From: Arthrobacter sp. cf158
GTDB lineage: Bacteria; Actinomycetota; Actinomycetes; Actinomycetales; Micrococcaceae
Length of the DNA stretch: 64,000 bases
Direction of reading: 5' to 3'
NCBI RefSeq assembly: GCF_900106835.1
Contig: NZ_FNNR01000003.1
Coordinates: 565,281-629,280 of the forward strand
The position numbers were made by a program, and so were the translations under genes. Under the pieces are notes generated by a model. It did no database searches and was not told where the DNA came from. It saw nothing but the letters and a program-made list of their open reading frames with translations. Positions 51,219 to 59,274 of the stretch are shown in pieces. Every line of letters starts with the position of its first letter. The first letter of the stretch is position 1.

Positions 51219-52073
51219 ATGGACATCGTCGACAGCCACTGCCACATCCTTGCGGCAGACACGGACAAGTACCCAAAAGCGCCGCTGGGCGGCCACCAAT
51301 CAGTATGGGCAAGCGAACGACCCGTAACCGCCGAACAGCTCCTCCAGCGCATGGACGAGGCCGGCATTGCACAGGCCGTTCTCGTGCAGGCAACCACCGC
51401 GTACGGATATGACAACAGCTACGTGCTCGATTCAGCAGCCCGCTGGCCGGACAGGTTCGTAGCCGTCGGTACCTTCGACCCGATGGCCACCGATGCAAGC
51501 CGACGCCTACGCGCAGGCATTGAGCGCGGTCTGGCCGGCGTACGCCTCTTCACCACAGGCAGCACCGTCTCCGAGCAGGGCATGTGGTTCGCCGACGAAG
51601 CCACCGACGAATTCTGGGCCGCTGCAAGCCACGAGAACATCCCTGTTTGCCTGCAGCTGCGCCTAGGCGACGATACTGCCCCGGTGTTAAAGGACCTCTT
51701 GTCTCGACACCCTGACGCCACGATTCTCCTGGACCATTGTGGATACCCGGACGTACGCACTTCCCCCACGAAAGCTGCCGACGACCTCACCGCATTAGCC
51801 GGCCACCCCGGACTGCACCTGAAGTTGACCCACCGCACCCTGGAGGGCCTGGATGACATTGGAGAACGGGCCCGCGATTTCCTTGACCCACTGATCGAGG
51901 CGTTTGGGGCCGACCGGATCTCCTGGGGTTCCAATTGCCCTGCCGCCGAGCAGACCCTTGAGGAACTTCGTTCCCTTGCAGAGCGGGTACTCAGCGTAAT
52001 ACCCCACAAGACCCGCGAGAGTATCTTCAACGAGACCACACGACGGCTTTACCCCGCCTTGGGAACTACCTGA
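51219..52073 (+). CDS. Amidohydrolase 2 family TIM-barrel hydrolase, paralogue
   Basis: The 284-residue protein begins MDIVDSHCHI (HxH) and closely parallels the gene at 42816: ATTAYGYDNSYVLDSAARWPDRFVAVG against STVYGFDNSYAAAALARYPDRLVAVG over the same stretch (compare VYGFDNSY with AYGYDNSY), ILLDHCGYPDV and SWGSNCPAAEQ. Each decarboxylase-like gene at the operon fronts is thus paired with one of these hydrolases. AAGGA lies 5 bases before ATG 51219. A LigI-like lactonase role (opening a pyrone dicarboxylate) is possible. Confidence 0.82.
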   Translation: MDIVDSHCHILAADTDKYPKAPLGGHQSVWASERPVTAEQLLQRMDEAGIAQAVLVQATTAYGYDNSYVLDSAARWPDRFVAVGTFDPMATDASRRLRAGIERGLAGVRLFTTGSTVSEQGMWFADEATDEFWAAASHENIPVCLQLRLGDDTAPVLKDLLSRHPDATILLDHCGYPDVRTSPTKAADDLTALAGHPGLHLKLTHRTLEGLDDIGERARDFLDPLIEAFGADRISWGSNCPAAEQTLEELRSLAERVLSVIPHKTRESIFNETTRRLYPALGTT

Positions 52074-52111
52074 TACATTCACCACGTGTACCACGGAAAG
52101 GGGCACAGCAC

Positions 52112-52840
52112 ATGAGTGAGCTAACATCGGTCACCGGCGACCTCTCCTCCACCCGTACCATCCAGGCCTACGAGGATCTTCGCAACCTAATAATCTCAGG
52201 ACGATTCCAACCCAACGTTCGCCTCACAGAGGCGGAATTGACGGGCCTGCTGGATGTCTCTCGCGGAACCGTCCGGTCGGTCACGGCCCGGCTGGTCCAG
52301 GAGGGCTACCTCACCAGCGAACCCCACCGTGGCGTGCGGACGCGAATTTTCACCATTGAAGAAGCCGTGGAAATTCTTGAGGCGCGCGAGATCCTCGAAT
52401 CGGCTTTGGCAGCCAAGGCCGCTGAACGGGCCACCGATGAGGAGCTCGAGGAACTTGCCGTGATCTGCGAGCAGATGGCCACTGCCGAATACGACCGACA
52501 AGAGGCGGAATACTCAAGGCTGAACCGCGGCTTCCACAAGCTGGTTCGCGACTCGGCACGACAGCCCACGCTGTCCGGATTCGTGGATCAGCTGTTGTAC
52601 GCGCTCGTCATGCGGCAATACCGGAGCCTGACCCGGAAGCACCCGCGTCGGGACGCGCTCAGCGAACACCGGGCCATTCTCTACGCGCTCCAGACCCGGA
52701 ACGCGGAAGCCGCCAGTGCAACCATGCGTCATCACGTCGCATCTGCACGCCGGGCACTGCTCACCAGCACCACAGCGGCGCCGGAGGCTGAGGGACTGAC
52801 CGCAGTGGACCTCGAAACCGATGCCGAGGTATCGGCCTGA
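52112..52840 (+). CDS. GntR family regulator, FCD (FadR C-terminal) subfamily
   Basis: The 242-residue protein has an N-terminal winged helix (RTIQAYEDLRNLIISGRFQP ... LTEAELTGLLDVSRGTVRSV, ~14-60) and a helical FCD ligand domain whose metal/carboxylate-binding histidines appear in NRGFHKLV, SEHRAIL and MRHHV. FCD regulators usually answer to organic acids. AAAGGGG lies 8 bases before ATG 52112. It shares the operon led by the perfect ATTGT-N3-ACAAT site and is the likely repressor of all three operons with that motif. Confidence 0.9.
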   Translation: MSELTSVTGDLSSTRTIQAYEDLRNLIISGRFQPNVRLTEAELTGLLDVSRGTVRSVTARLVQEGYLTSEPHRGVRTRIFTIEEAVEILEAREILESALAAKAAERATDEELEELAVICEQMATAEYDRQEAEYSRLNRGFHKLVRDSARQPTLSGFVDQLLYALVMRQYRSLTRKHPRRDALSEHRAILYALQTRNAEAASATMRHHVASARRALLTSTTAAPEAEGLTAVDLETDAEVSA

Positions 52841-53037
52841 CCTGAACAGGCAGATACCTCCTGCGGTTCTGTGGAGGAATAAGTGTAATTCCTTGGGACG
52901 GCCTCTCCTCATCACCCTACGATGAGGGAGGCCATCCTTGTGCTCAGTAACCCATTCGGTGGGGTATCCGTGATGGCTCAGGTACCTAGGCCATTCGGCG
53001 AGGGACATCTACAGTTGATTCATAAAAAGGGGGCGCC

Positions 53038-53235
53038 ATGCAGTTGCTCGGTGTAGTCATTGCAGCAGGATTATTGATCGTTGCGACGATCGCTCTTTAT
53101 CTGTTGAAGTGGAAGAAACAGCGGCCAGTCGATTCGGATCCGGAGTCGGAACGTGCACTCCGGGATTTCCGCCATGGAAAGACCCTTGGTCAATCCCACT
53201 ACGTCGGGCTGGACAACACTGGCCAATGGAGGTAG
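53038..53235 (+). CDS. Small single-pass membrane protein
   Basis: A 65-residue protein with one N-terminal helix (LLGVVIAAGLLIVATIALYLL, ~3-23), then KWKKQRP as a positive stop-transfer patch and a polar tail. AAGGGGG lies 4 bases before ATG 53038, and a classical terminator follows, which supports expression as a single-gene unit. No family recognised and the neighbours give no hint. Confidence 0.65.
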   Translation: MQLLGVVIAAGLLIVATIALYLLKWKKQRPVDSDPESERALRDFRHGKTLGQSHYVGLDNTGQWR

Positions 53236-53261
53236 CGAGCTAAAAACGGCGAACATCACCA

Positions 53262-53295
53262 AAAGAGCCGGCACTCGAGATTGGGCCGGCTCTTT
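53262..53295 (+). terminator. Rho-independent-like terminator
   Basis: AAAGAGCCGGC (53262-53272) pairs perfectly with GCCGGCTCTTT (53285-53295), 12-nt loop, ending in TTTC. It lies 27 bp after the small membrane protein gene. Confidence 0.82.
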
Positions 53296-54111
53296 CATGT
53301 TCCTCGGGAAAATATGATCTGAGGTGCAGCGTCGTTGCTGCAGTGTTTTGGATGCTACGGGATTCCTGATCCCAGGAGCTGATGGGCCCGTGCATATGTG
53401 GGAATTGAGCAGCGTCAACGGGAGGCGCGACTGATCGGCAAATTGGCCCTTCCGCAATCGCCCATCAGCACTTTCTGGGCGGTCCTTCACTGTTCCGGGG
53501 AGCCCGTCAGACATCCACCTGAGATCAGGCGCTCGGCTAAGCGAGCATCATGGTAGCGTCCACCGACGTCGCCGGTTGGTCATCGCGTTCGGATAGTTGC
53601 AACCTCAGCCCCAACTTTCAAATGCCGCAGCGACGGCCCGCCATTTTGGTGCGTCCAAAGTTCAGTCCACAAGAGCGGCGGGCATGCAACTCAAAATAGT
53701 TCCAACCGCGCCCAAGACCTTCTCCTGCCAACAGACGACGAAGATCCTTACTTCCAGTCCAGGGGTCACCGAGCTGGGACTAGGACGGAATTCCCCGGCT
53801 TGGTCGCACTGGGAACTGGCGGAAAAATGCGGAATCCGGGCCACTCCGACGGATTTAAAAAAAGGCGGTCCGAGGCGGAAAGTGCGGACATTGTCCACAT
53901 CTTGTTCCTGCTTCTACGGCTACCCTGCAGTGCGAATTCCCGGGACCCATTAAGAATGTCGGGTGGGCACTTCTTGCACAGGACCTCGGTCAGCACCGTA
54001 TCCGGGCTGATCACACAGTACGGTGTCTGCCTAGCATCTCTGACGTGGAGTTCCAGAAAGCCCGGCGTGATGTCCCTTGGCTGGATCGTCATCACCTGCA
54101 CCAGGCCGGGT
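53296..54111. other. Gene-free stretch at the left island boundary
   Basis: No reading frame here has a start with a ribosome binding site or a recognisable product. It contains one copy of a ~90-bp repeat (53807-53900) whose other copy is at 60343-60433. Base composition is somewhat lower in GC around 53690-53760 than in the neighbouring genes. It looks like the remnant edge of a mobile or rearranged segment. Confidence 0.55.
53807..53900. repeat. Left copy of island-flanking direct repeat
   Basis: Begins CACTGGGAACTGGCGGAAA, contains ATGCGGAATCCGGGCCA and ends GGACATTGTCCACA, the same order as at 60343-60433 with about a quarter of positions changed in the middle. Similarity may extend about 35 bp further left. 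Direct orientation, 6.5 kb apart. Confidence 0.7.
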
Positions 54112-54228
54112 AGCGCCACGCCGAACTCAGCGACGACGGCAGCAGTCAGTCGAGCAGCGCCACGCCGAACTCAGCGACGACGGCAGCAGTCAGTCGAGCA
54201 GCGCCACGCCGAACTCAGCGACGACGGC
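54112..54228. repeat. 44-bp tandem repeat, 2.7 copies, overlapping LysR 3' end
   Basis: Units begin with AGCGCCACGCCGAACTCAGC at 54112, 54156 and 54200. Units one and two are identical over 44 bp; the third stops after about 29 bp because it becomes the 3' end of the LysR gene. Each full unit therefore repeats the last codons and stop of that gene downstream of it. This suggests slippage or a duplication at a junction rather than a functional array. Confidence 0.85.
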
Positions 54229-55131
54229 CCGCAATTCCCCGAGGTAGCGCTGCGCTTGGTCGGTGAGCGGGATCGAGGCGTGGCCGATCCAGCCGATCTC
54301 GATGCGTTCGTCAACTTCGAGCGGGATGGCGACGATCTCAGGGTCGAGCTGACCGCTGATGATGCCCGTCGAGATCGTGTAGCCGTGGAGCCCGATCATG
54401 AGGTTGAAGATCGTGGCACGGTCAGAGACCCGGATCTCCTGCTTGCTGGACAAGGTGGAGAGAATCTCCTCGGCGAAGTAAAACGAGTTGTTCGCACCTT
54501 GATCGAAGGTTAGCCTCGGCAAGCCGGCGAGATCATCGAGAGTCGCACGCTCTTTTGAGGCGAGCGGGTTCTTCCGTGAAATGAAGATGTGCGGATCGGC
54601 GAGGAAGAGTGGAGTGAACGCGAGCCCGGATTCCCGGAGCAGCTTGTCGATGACCTTCCGGTTGAAATCGTTCCGATAGAGGATGCCCAACTCGCTGCGG
54701 AGCGTCCGGACATCCTCGATGATGTCCCAGGTACGGGACTCCCGCAGCGAGAACTCGTATTCGGCCACATCAGTGGCCTTGACCATCCGGACGAAGGCGT
54801 CCACCGCGAACGAGTAGTGCTGCGTTGACACCCCGAGCAGACGTCGCCGCGGCGGCCTACCAAGATAGCGCTGCTCGAGGAGGGCGAACTGCTCCACGAC
54901 CTGCCTCGCGTAGCCAAGGAACTCTACCCCGTCGGCGGTGAGCGTGACTCCGCGGGCGGAGCGAAGCAGGAGTGCCCGGCCAACCCGGGCCTCAAGGTCC
55001 TTCATCGAGGCGGACATTGTCGGCTGCGCTACGTAGAGAAGATCGGCGGCTGCGGAGATCGACCCCTCAGCTGCAACTTCTATGAAGTAACGGAGCTGCT
55101 GCAGGGTCAATCCGCTCGAGATCTGGGGCAT
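54190..55131 (-). CDS. LysR family regulator, likely of the mesXD operon
   Basis: The 313-residue protein has an N-terminal HTH (LTLQQLRYFIEVAAEGSIS then AAADLLYVAQPTMSASMKDLE, ~8-50) and a two-lobed effector domain with IFISRKNPLASKERATLDDLAGLPRLTF-type middle (FISRKNPLA). LysR regulators answer to small molecules and commonly control the divergent gene. It diverges from mesX, with an inverted repeat in between, and so probably regulates it in response to a sulfur amino-acid metabolite. The last ten codons and stop are duplicated downstream in a 44-bp tandem repeat. Confidence 0.9.
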   Translation of the reverse strand: MPQISSGLTLQQLRYFIEVAAEGSISAAADLLYVAQPTMSASMKDLEARVGRALLLRSARGVTLTADGVEFLGYARQVVEQFALLEQRYLGRPPRRRLLGVSTQHYSFAVDAFVRMVKATDVAEYEFSLRESRTWDIIEDVRTLRSELGILYRNDFNRKVIDKLLRESGLAFTPLFLADPHIFISRKNPLASKERATLDDLAGLPRLTFDQGANNSFYFAEEILSTLSSKQEIRVSDRATIFNLMIGLHGYTISTGIISGQLDPEIVAIPLEVDERIEIGWIGHASIPLTDQAQRYLGELRAVVAEFGVALLD

Positions 55132-55148
55132 AGGGCAATTCTATATGA

Positions 55149-55170
55149 ATGCATAGTAACCACTAGTTAC
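55149..55170. promoter_or_regulatory. Inverted repeats in LysR-mesX divergent region
   Basis: ATGCAT at 55149-55154, then GTAAC-CACTA-GTTAC (55156-55170), a perfect 5-5-5 inverted repeat of LysR-site size, lie 18 bp from the LysR start and about 80 bp before mesX. Probable LysR binding site. No SAM-type riboswitch was seen in this leader. Confidence 0.6.
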
Positions 55171-55251
55171 CTGATACCCATGGGAAAGCTGCACCATGGA
55201 TACATCACCTTCTGAAAGGCCGTCTCCGGCCCATCAACGGATTGGCAGCAC

Positions 55252-56244
55252 ATGGCAGACGACTTCACCTTCAGCATCACCACCACCCCCTTCGACGAGG
55301 ACTACTCCCCGTCAGAAGGCTCCCGGATCACCACGAATTTCGCCAACCTGGCACGGGGCGAGCACCGCCAGGAGAACCTCCGCAACGCCTTGACCATGAT
55401 TCGGCGCCGCTTCAACGATCTCGCAAGCTGGGACAACCCGGACCGGGACCGTTACACGCTCGAGCTTGAGATTGTCTCCGTGCAGATTGAGTTCACTGCG
55501 GAAGGTACGGATCGGCAGTTCCCCCTGTTCGAAGTTCTCGACATCCAGATCGTCGACCAGCTCAACGGGGTCCGCCACCAGGGGATCGTGGGGAACAACT
55601 TCTCCTCCTACGTCCGCGACTTCGACTTCAGCGTGGTTCTGCCAGCGGCAGCAGCGGAGTCAGGCAAGCCCACCGTTCCAGAAGACTTCGGCGATCTGCA
55701 CGGCAAACTGTTCCAGCAATTCCTCGATTCCTCCGCCTGCCAGGAACGCTTCCCGCAGCCGCCAGTGGTGTGCATCAGCGTCTCCACGAGCAAAACGTAC
55801 CGGCGAACGGAGAACCATCACCCGGTCCTGGGCGTCGAGTACCAACAGGACGACTTCTCGCTGACGGACGCGTACTTCGCCAAGATGGGGCTACAGGTCC
55901 GCTACTTCATGCCACGCGGCAGCGTAGCGCCGCTCGCCTTCTATTTCCGCGGCGACCTGCTCAACGACTACTCCAACCTGCAGCTCATCGGCACCATCAG
56001 CACCATGGAGACGTTCCAGAAGATCTACCGCCCGGAGGTCTACAACGCGAACTCCGCCGCCGCCGTCGTCTACCAGCCGAGCCTGGGAGAGCAGGATTAC
56101 TCGCGGACCCAGATCGCTTACGACCGCGTCGAGCGCAGTCAACTCGCGATCACGCAGGCGAAGTACACGGAGGAACACTTCATCACGCCCCACAAGGACC
56201 TGCTGGACCAGTGGACCGCCAAATACCCCGCTCTCGTCAACTGA
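55252..56244 (+). CDS. mesX: MesX (DUF1852) partner of folate-independent methionine synthase
   Basis: The 330-residue DUF1852 protein starts MADDFTFSITTTPFDEDYSP, then SEGSRITTNFANLARG, and has FRGDLLNDYSNLQLIGTIS and EVYNANSAAAVVYQPSLG downstream. From the published work on folate-independent methionine synthases, MesX is needed together with MesD and oxygen for methionine formation; its chemistry is unsettled. No transmembrane or signal segment. Only a weak ribosome binding site precedes ATG 55252. The mesD gene follows after 20 bp and a flavin reductase next, the expected set. Confidence 0.87.
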   Translation: MADDFTFSITTTPFDEDYSPSEGSRITTNFANLARGEHRQENLRNALTMIRRRFNDLASWDNPDRDRYTLELEIVSVQIEFTAEGTDRQFPLFEVLDIQIVDQLNGVRHQGIVGNNFSSYVRDFDFSVVLPAAAAESGKPTVPEDFGDLHGKLFQQFLDSSACQERFPQPPVVCISVSTSKTYRRTENHHPVLGVEYQQDDFSLTDAYFAKMGLQVRYFMPRGSVAPLAFYFRGDLLNDYSNLQLIGTISTMETFQKIYRPEVYNANSAAAVVYQPSLGEQDYSRTQIAYDRVERSQLAITQAKYTEEHFITPHKDLLDQWTAKYPALVN

Positions 56245-56264
56245 CCCACGGAGAATCGTCAATC

Positions 56265-57308
56265 ATGAACACACTTTTGCCCACCACCGTTGTCGGTAGC
56301 CTGCCGAAACCATCGTGGCTCGCAGAGCCGGAGACTCTGTGGTCCCCGTGGAAACTGGAGGGAGATGCGCTGCTCGAGGCCAAGCAGGATGCGCTGCGCA
56401 TCGCCATCCACGAACAGAGCCGACGCGGCATCGACATCGTCAGCGACGGCGAACAAACCCGCCAGCACTTCGTCACCACCTTCATCGAGCACCTCAGCGG
56501 GGTGGACTTTGAACAGCGCAAGACCGTGCGCATCCGCGATCGCTACGACGCCAGCGTGCCCACCGTCGTCGGAGCGGTGCGCCGCGAGCAGTCGGTATTC
56601 GTCGAAGACGCAAAGTTCCTCCGCGCAACTACCGACCAGCCGATCAAATGGACTCTTCCCGGCCCCATGACCATGGTGGACACCCTCTACGATGACCACT
56701 ACAAGAGTCGCGAGAAGCTGGCCTGGGAGTTCGCCACCATCTTGAACCAGGAGGCGAAGGAACTCGAGGCGGCCGGCGTGGACATCATCCAGTTCGACGA
56801 GCCCGCGTTCAACGTCTTCCTCGACGAGGTCAAGGACTGGGGCGTGGCTGCGCTTGAGCGAGCGGCAGAAGGGCTGCGTGCGGAGACTGCTGTGCATATC
56901 TGCTACGGCTACGGGATCAAGGCGAACAATGACTGGAAGGCGACGCTCGGCTCACAGTGGCGGCAGTACGAGGAAACGTTCCCGCTGCTGCAGAGCTCCA
57001 GCATCGACATCATCTCGCTGGAATCCCAGAACTCCCACGTGCCCATGGACCTGATCGAGCTCCTCCGAGGCAAGAAAGTCATGCTCGGTGCAATCGACGT
57101 CGCAAGCGAGACCATCGAGACCCCGGAGGAGGTAGCGGACACCCTCCGCAAGGCCCTTCAGTTCGTCGATGCGGACAAGCTCATCGCCAGCTCCAACTGC
57201 GGCATGGCACCGTTCCCCCGGGACGTCGCCCTGGCCAAGCTGAGTGCTCTCAGTGCAGGGACGGGAATCGTTCGCGAGGAACTTGAACGCTCCGCCCCCA
57301 AGGTGTAG
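56265..57308 (+). CDS. mesD: MesD-type core methionine synthase (MetE C-terminal fold)
   Basis: The 347-residue protein is a core-MetE enzyme without the MetE N-terminal half. It begins with TVVGSLPKPSWL, has DIVSDGEQTR, WTLPGPMTMVD, IIQFDEPAF and the zinc ligands in VHICYGYG (His, Cys), SLESQNS (Glu) and SSNCGMAP (Cys). It should methylate homocysteine using a donor other than methyl-folate. GGAG lies 11 bases before ATG 56265. It differs from archaeal MesA-type enzymes by its pairing with MesX (DUF1852) and the flavin reductase, which indicates the oxygen-dependent MesD branch. Confidence 0.88.
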   Translation: MNTLLPTTVVGSLPKPSWLAEPETLWSPWKLEGDALLEAKQDALRIAIHEQSRRGIDIVSDGEQTRQHFVTTFIEHLSGVDFEQRKTVRIRDRYDASVPTVVGAVRREQSVFVEDAKFLRATTDQPIKWTLPGPMTMVDTLYDDHYKSREKLAWEFATILNQEAKELEAAGVDIIQFDEPAFNVFLDEVKDWGVAALERAAEGLRAETAVHICYGYGIKANNDWKATLGSQWRQYEETFPLLQSSSIDIISLESQNSHVPMDLIELLRGKKVMLGAIDVASETIETPEEVADTLRKALQFVDADKLIASSNCGMAPFPRDVALAKLSALSAGTGIVREELERSAPKV

Positions 57309-57310
57309 CG

Positions 57311-57883
57311 ATGTTTCACGCCTATCCCACAGACACTTGGCTCGGGGCTCCGAAGAAATCTTTCACTCAGTCCCTCCCGGCCGACGACTTCAAAGCACTG
57401 TTCCGTGGCCACCCCGGAGGTGTCGCCGTCATCACGGCCGACGCCGGCGAAGGGCCAGTGGCGCTGACGGTATCGTCGGTGGTGTCAGTGAGTGCGGAAC
57501 CTCCATTGCTGATCTTCTCGGTCTCGGCACTGTCCTCCTCGTCCGAGGTTCTCTCGCGCGCCGAAACCGTCGTGGTGCACCTGCTGGACGCGCACGACGT
57601 CGACTTGGCAAAGTTTGGAGCGACCCCCGGCGCCGACCGCTTTGACCAGACGCACCGCTGGTCCGCCCTTGCAACCGGCGAAGCGGTCTATGAAGATGTC
57701 CGCGCCTGGGTCCGGTGCGCCGTCATCAATCGCATGGAGGTGGGGACCTCCACCATTATCGCCGTTCACGCCCTGGAGTCGCGCGTGATGCGTGACGTCC
57801 AAGCGGGCGAACCCGGCGACGCTCTGGTCTACCACAACCGGTCCTGGCACCGCCTGGGCGAGCATTCCAAGCTTGAGGGCTGA
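57311..57883 (+). CDS. Flavin reductase-like domain protein
   Basis: The 190-residue protein of the flavin-reductase (FMN-binding split-barrel) family has FKALFRGHPGGVAVITADAG (~31-50), VALTVSSVVSVSAEPPLLIFSV (split-barrel ligand loop ~53-74) and LVYHNRSWHRLG near the end. It supplies reduced flavin to oxygen-using partners. AAGGTG lies 5 bases before ATG 57311, 2 bp after the mesD stop, so it is co-translated. It may feed electrons to MesX in the oxygen-dependent reaction; this is inference from gene order. Confidence 0.87.
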   Translation: MFHAYPTDTWLGAPKKSFTQSLPADDFKALFRGHPGGVAVITADAGEGPVALTVSSVVSVSAEPPLLIFSVSALSSSSEVLSRAETVVVHLLDAHDVDLAKFGATPGADRFDQTHRWSALATGEAVYEDVRAWVRCAVINRMEVGTSTIIAVHALESRVMRDVQAGEPGDALVYHNRSWHRLGEHSKLEG

Positions 57884-57923
57884 GCGCCGCGCCAACAATG
57901 CGAGGCGGCAAGCCGAACGGCTC

Positions 57924-57953
57924 ACGACGGCGGGAGGTAACTTCCGCCGTCGT
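57924..57953 (+). terminator. Strong terminator after mesXD-flavin reductase
   Basis: ACGACGGCGG (57924-57933) pairs perfectly with CCGCCGTCGT (57944-57953); three further pairs (one G-T) close a GTAA tetraloop. Followed by CCTCGTTT. It lies 40 bp after the stop codon. Confidence 0.82.
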
Positions 57954-58153
57954 CCTCGTTTAACATCGGCATCCAGCGACTCCCTGGATGGCTCGGATGC
58001 AACCCTGGTCTGCACGCATGCGACCCTGAACCCGCTCCCCCACCACTGAACAGGCCAACCGGGGCCAGGCACATGTGGCGTCATTCTCTCGCGTGAACAA
58101 GCAAACAACAGTTATGCTAGTCGTTGGATTTATTGCTTGGTATGGGGGCAGGT

Positions 58154-59020
58154 ATGGGGATTACTTTTGATGACGGCGCGGCCGATGCGCTGATCCGTGC
58201 CGCGAACTCCGCCGACGAGGTTATGCGCGCCGAGGGAGGCTTCCTGACCGGCTCTGTGGACCAAGCGCTGCAGCACTTCAAGGGTGGCTACGCGCGCTTG
58301 TTCGAGGAGGCATGTGGCATCAGGTCCGATGATCGCGGCAGGCTTGCGGGTGTTCTTACCGCTCTGGCTGATGACGTTCGGGAGGCCAGGCTCCGAGCTC
58401 AGCAGGAGAAGGCCCGGCAAAAGGAACTGGCCGCTTGGCGGCAACGCGATGATGTCCGTAAACAGGTGCTGAACCGACGAAGAATCACGGCAACCGTTTT
58501 CGCCGCCTGCTCGGTCTTTCTGCTCGTATCCGGATGCTTCCCCACAACACCGGGCAATAGTGACACGGCAAACCCCTCATCTTCACAGTCGAATTCAACA
58601 AGCGATCTTCCCATCAGCGGAGAAGGAACGACGATGACGCCAGAAGCAGCCGGCAGCGAATTATTTGGACTCCTAGATGAGATCCAGGCGATGGCGCCGG
58701 GTGAATGGACCAATAAGGATGTTCCGGCAGGTGGCTACTGCAACTTCCAGGGAACCGGAGGCGGCAAAGAATTCGGCGGATCCAGGACCAGGGGCCCCCT
58801 TGGCGACACCGAGCGCGAGACACTAGGGCAAAAGGTCGAGGAGTTCTATAAGTCCAGCGGGTACGACGTGAAGGTTTTTGATCAGTCGACGGCCACGAAC
58901 AAGCTCATCATAACCAACGGCTTCGGGCCGGATGGATTGGTTCTTCAGGTGTATACCGGCGATCTCGGCACAACTGTCGCTGGCAATAGCCGTTGCGTTG
59001 CTGACCCGCAGGGCAAGTGA
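58154..59020 (+). CDS. Membrane protein with WXG-like head and secreted LppA-like tail
   Basis: The 288-residue protein begins MGITFDDGAADALIRAANSAD. Residues ~1-110 are helical and resemble WXG100/ESX-secretion-type head domains (LTALADDVREARLRAQQEKARQ). A hydrophobic segment follows (ITATVFAACSVFLLVSGCF, ~121-139) with VSGC that could act as a lipobox or just a membrane anchor. The outer part (~145-288) has an LppA-like lipoprotein character with two cysteines (GGYCNF and SRCVAD). The start ATG 58154 is chosen because GGGGG precedes it by 5 bases; ATG 58142 is an alternative. Function unknown. Confidence 0.62.
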   Translation: MGITFDDGAADALIRAANSADEVMRAEGGFLTGSVDQALQHFKGGYARLFEEACGIRSDDRGRLAGVLTALADDVREARLRAQQEKARQKELAAWRQRDDVRKQVLNRRRITATVFAACSVFLLVSGCFPTTPGNSDTANPSSSQSNSTSDLPISGEGTTMTPEAAGSELFGLLDEIQAMAPGEWTNKDVPAGGYCNFQGTGGGKEFGGSRTRGPLGDTERETLGQKVEEFYKSSGYDVKVFDQSTATNKLIITNGFGPDGLVLQVYTGDLGTTVAGNSRCVADPQGK

Positions 59021-59274
59021 TAGTCGGGCTGACCACGACGTGCGGGGCCACAGGACGGTGTCGAGCAGCTACTCGGACTATATAGGCCTTCTGCACTCAA
59101 TTTTCGAATCCTATGGTGGTCCTGTCACCCGGCATAAACCCGACATCGACACTACGTGGGTGCGGACTGCCCCACAGAGGAACCTGGCTGGCTGGGGAAG
59201 TCAAGGGGCGGCATAGCTGCGCCCGAGCCACTGCGCCAGCTTTGCGACGCAGGCATCCCTCTTGGTCGGTAACG
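59021..59274. other. Gene-free stretch behind broken integrase
   Basis: Out-of-frame fragments on the minus strand continue past the integrase break without a family I recognise. No RNA gene is visible. The DNA probably contains the displaced end of the integrase region or a deletion scar. Confidence 0.4.

Noticed and set aside
53807..53900. Assigning the flanking repeats to IS21 or another named insertion-sequence family
   Set aside because: No transposase fragment is recognisable beside either copy and I cannot match the ends to a named element from sequence alone.
54112..54228. CRISPR-like array
   Set aside because: The 44-bp units are directly adjacent with no spacers and overlap a gene end; no cas gene is present.
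55132..55251. SAM or other methionine-related riboswitch before mesX
   Set aside because: The 120-bp leader holds only short LysR-type inverted repeats and lacks the multi-stem layout of known SAM riboswitches.
59090..59120. tRNA 3' end serving as integrase target
   Set aside because: TTCGAATCC resembles a T-loop, but no stem pairing, anticodon arm or CCA end can be built around it.
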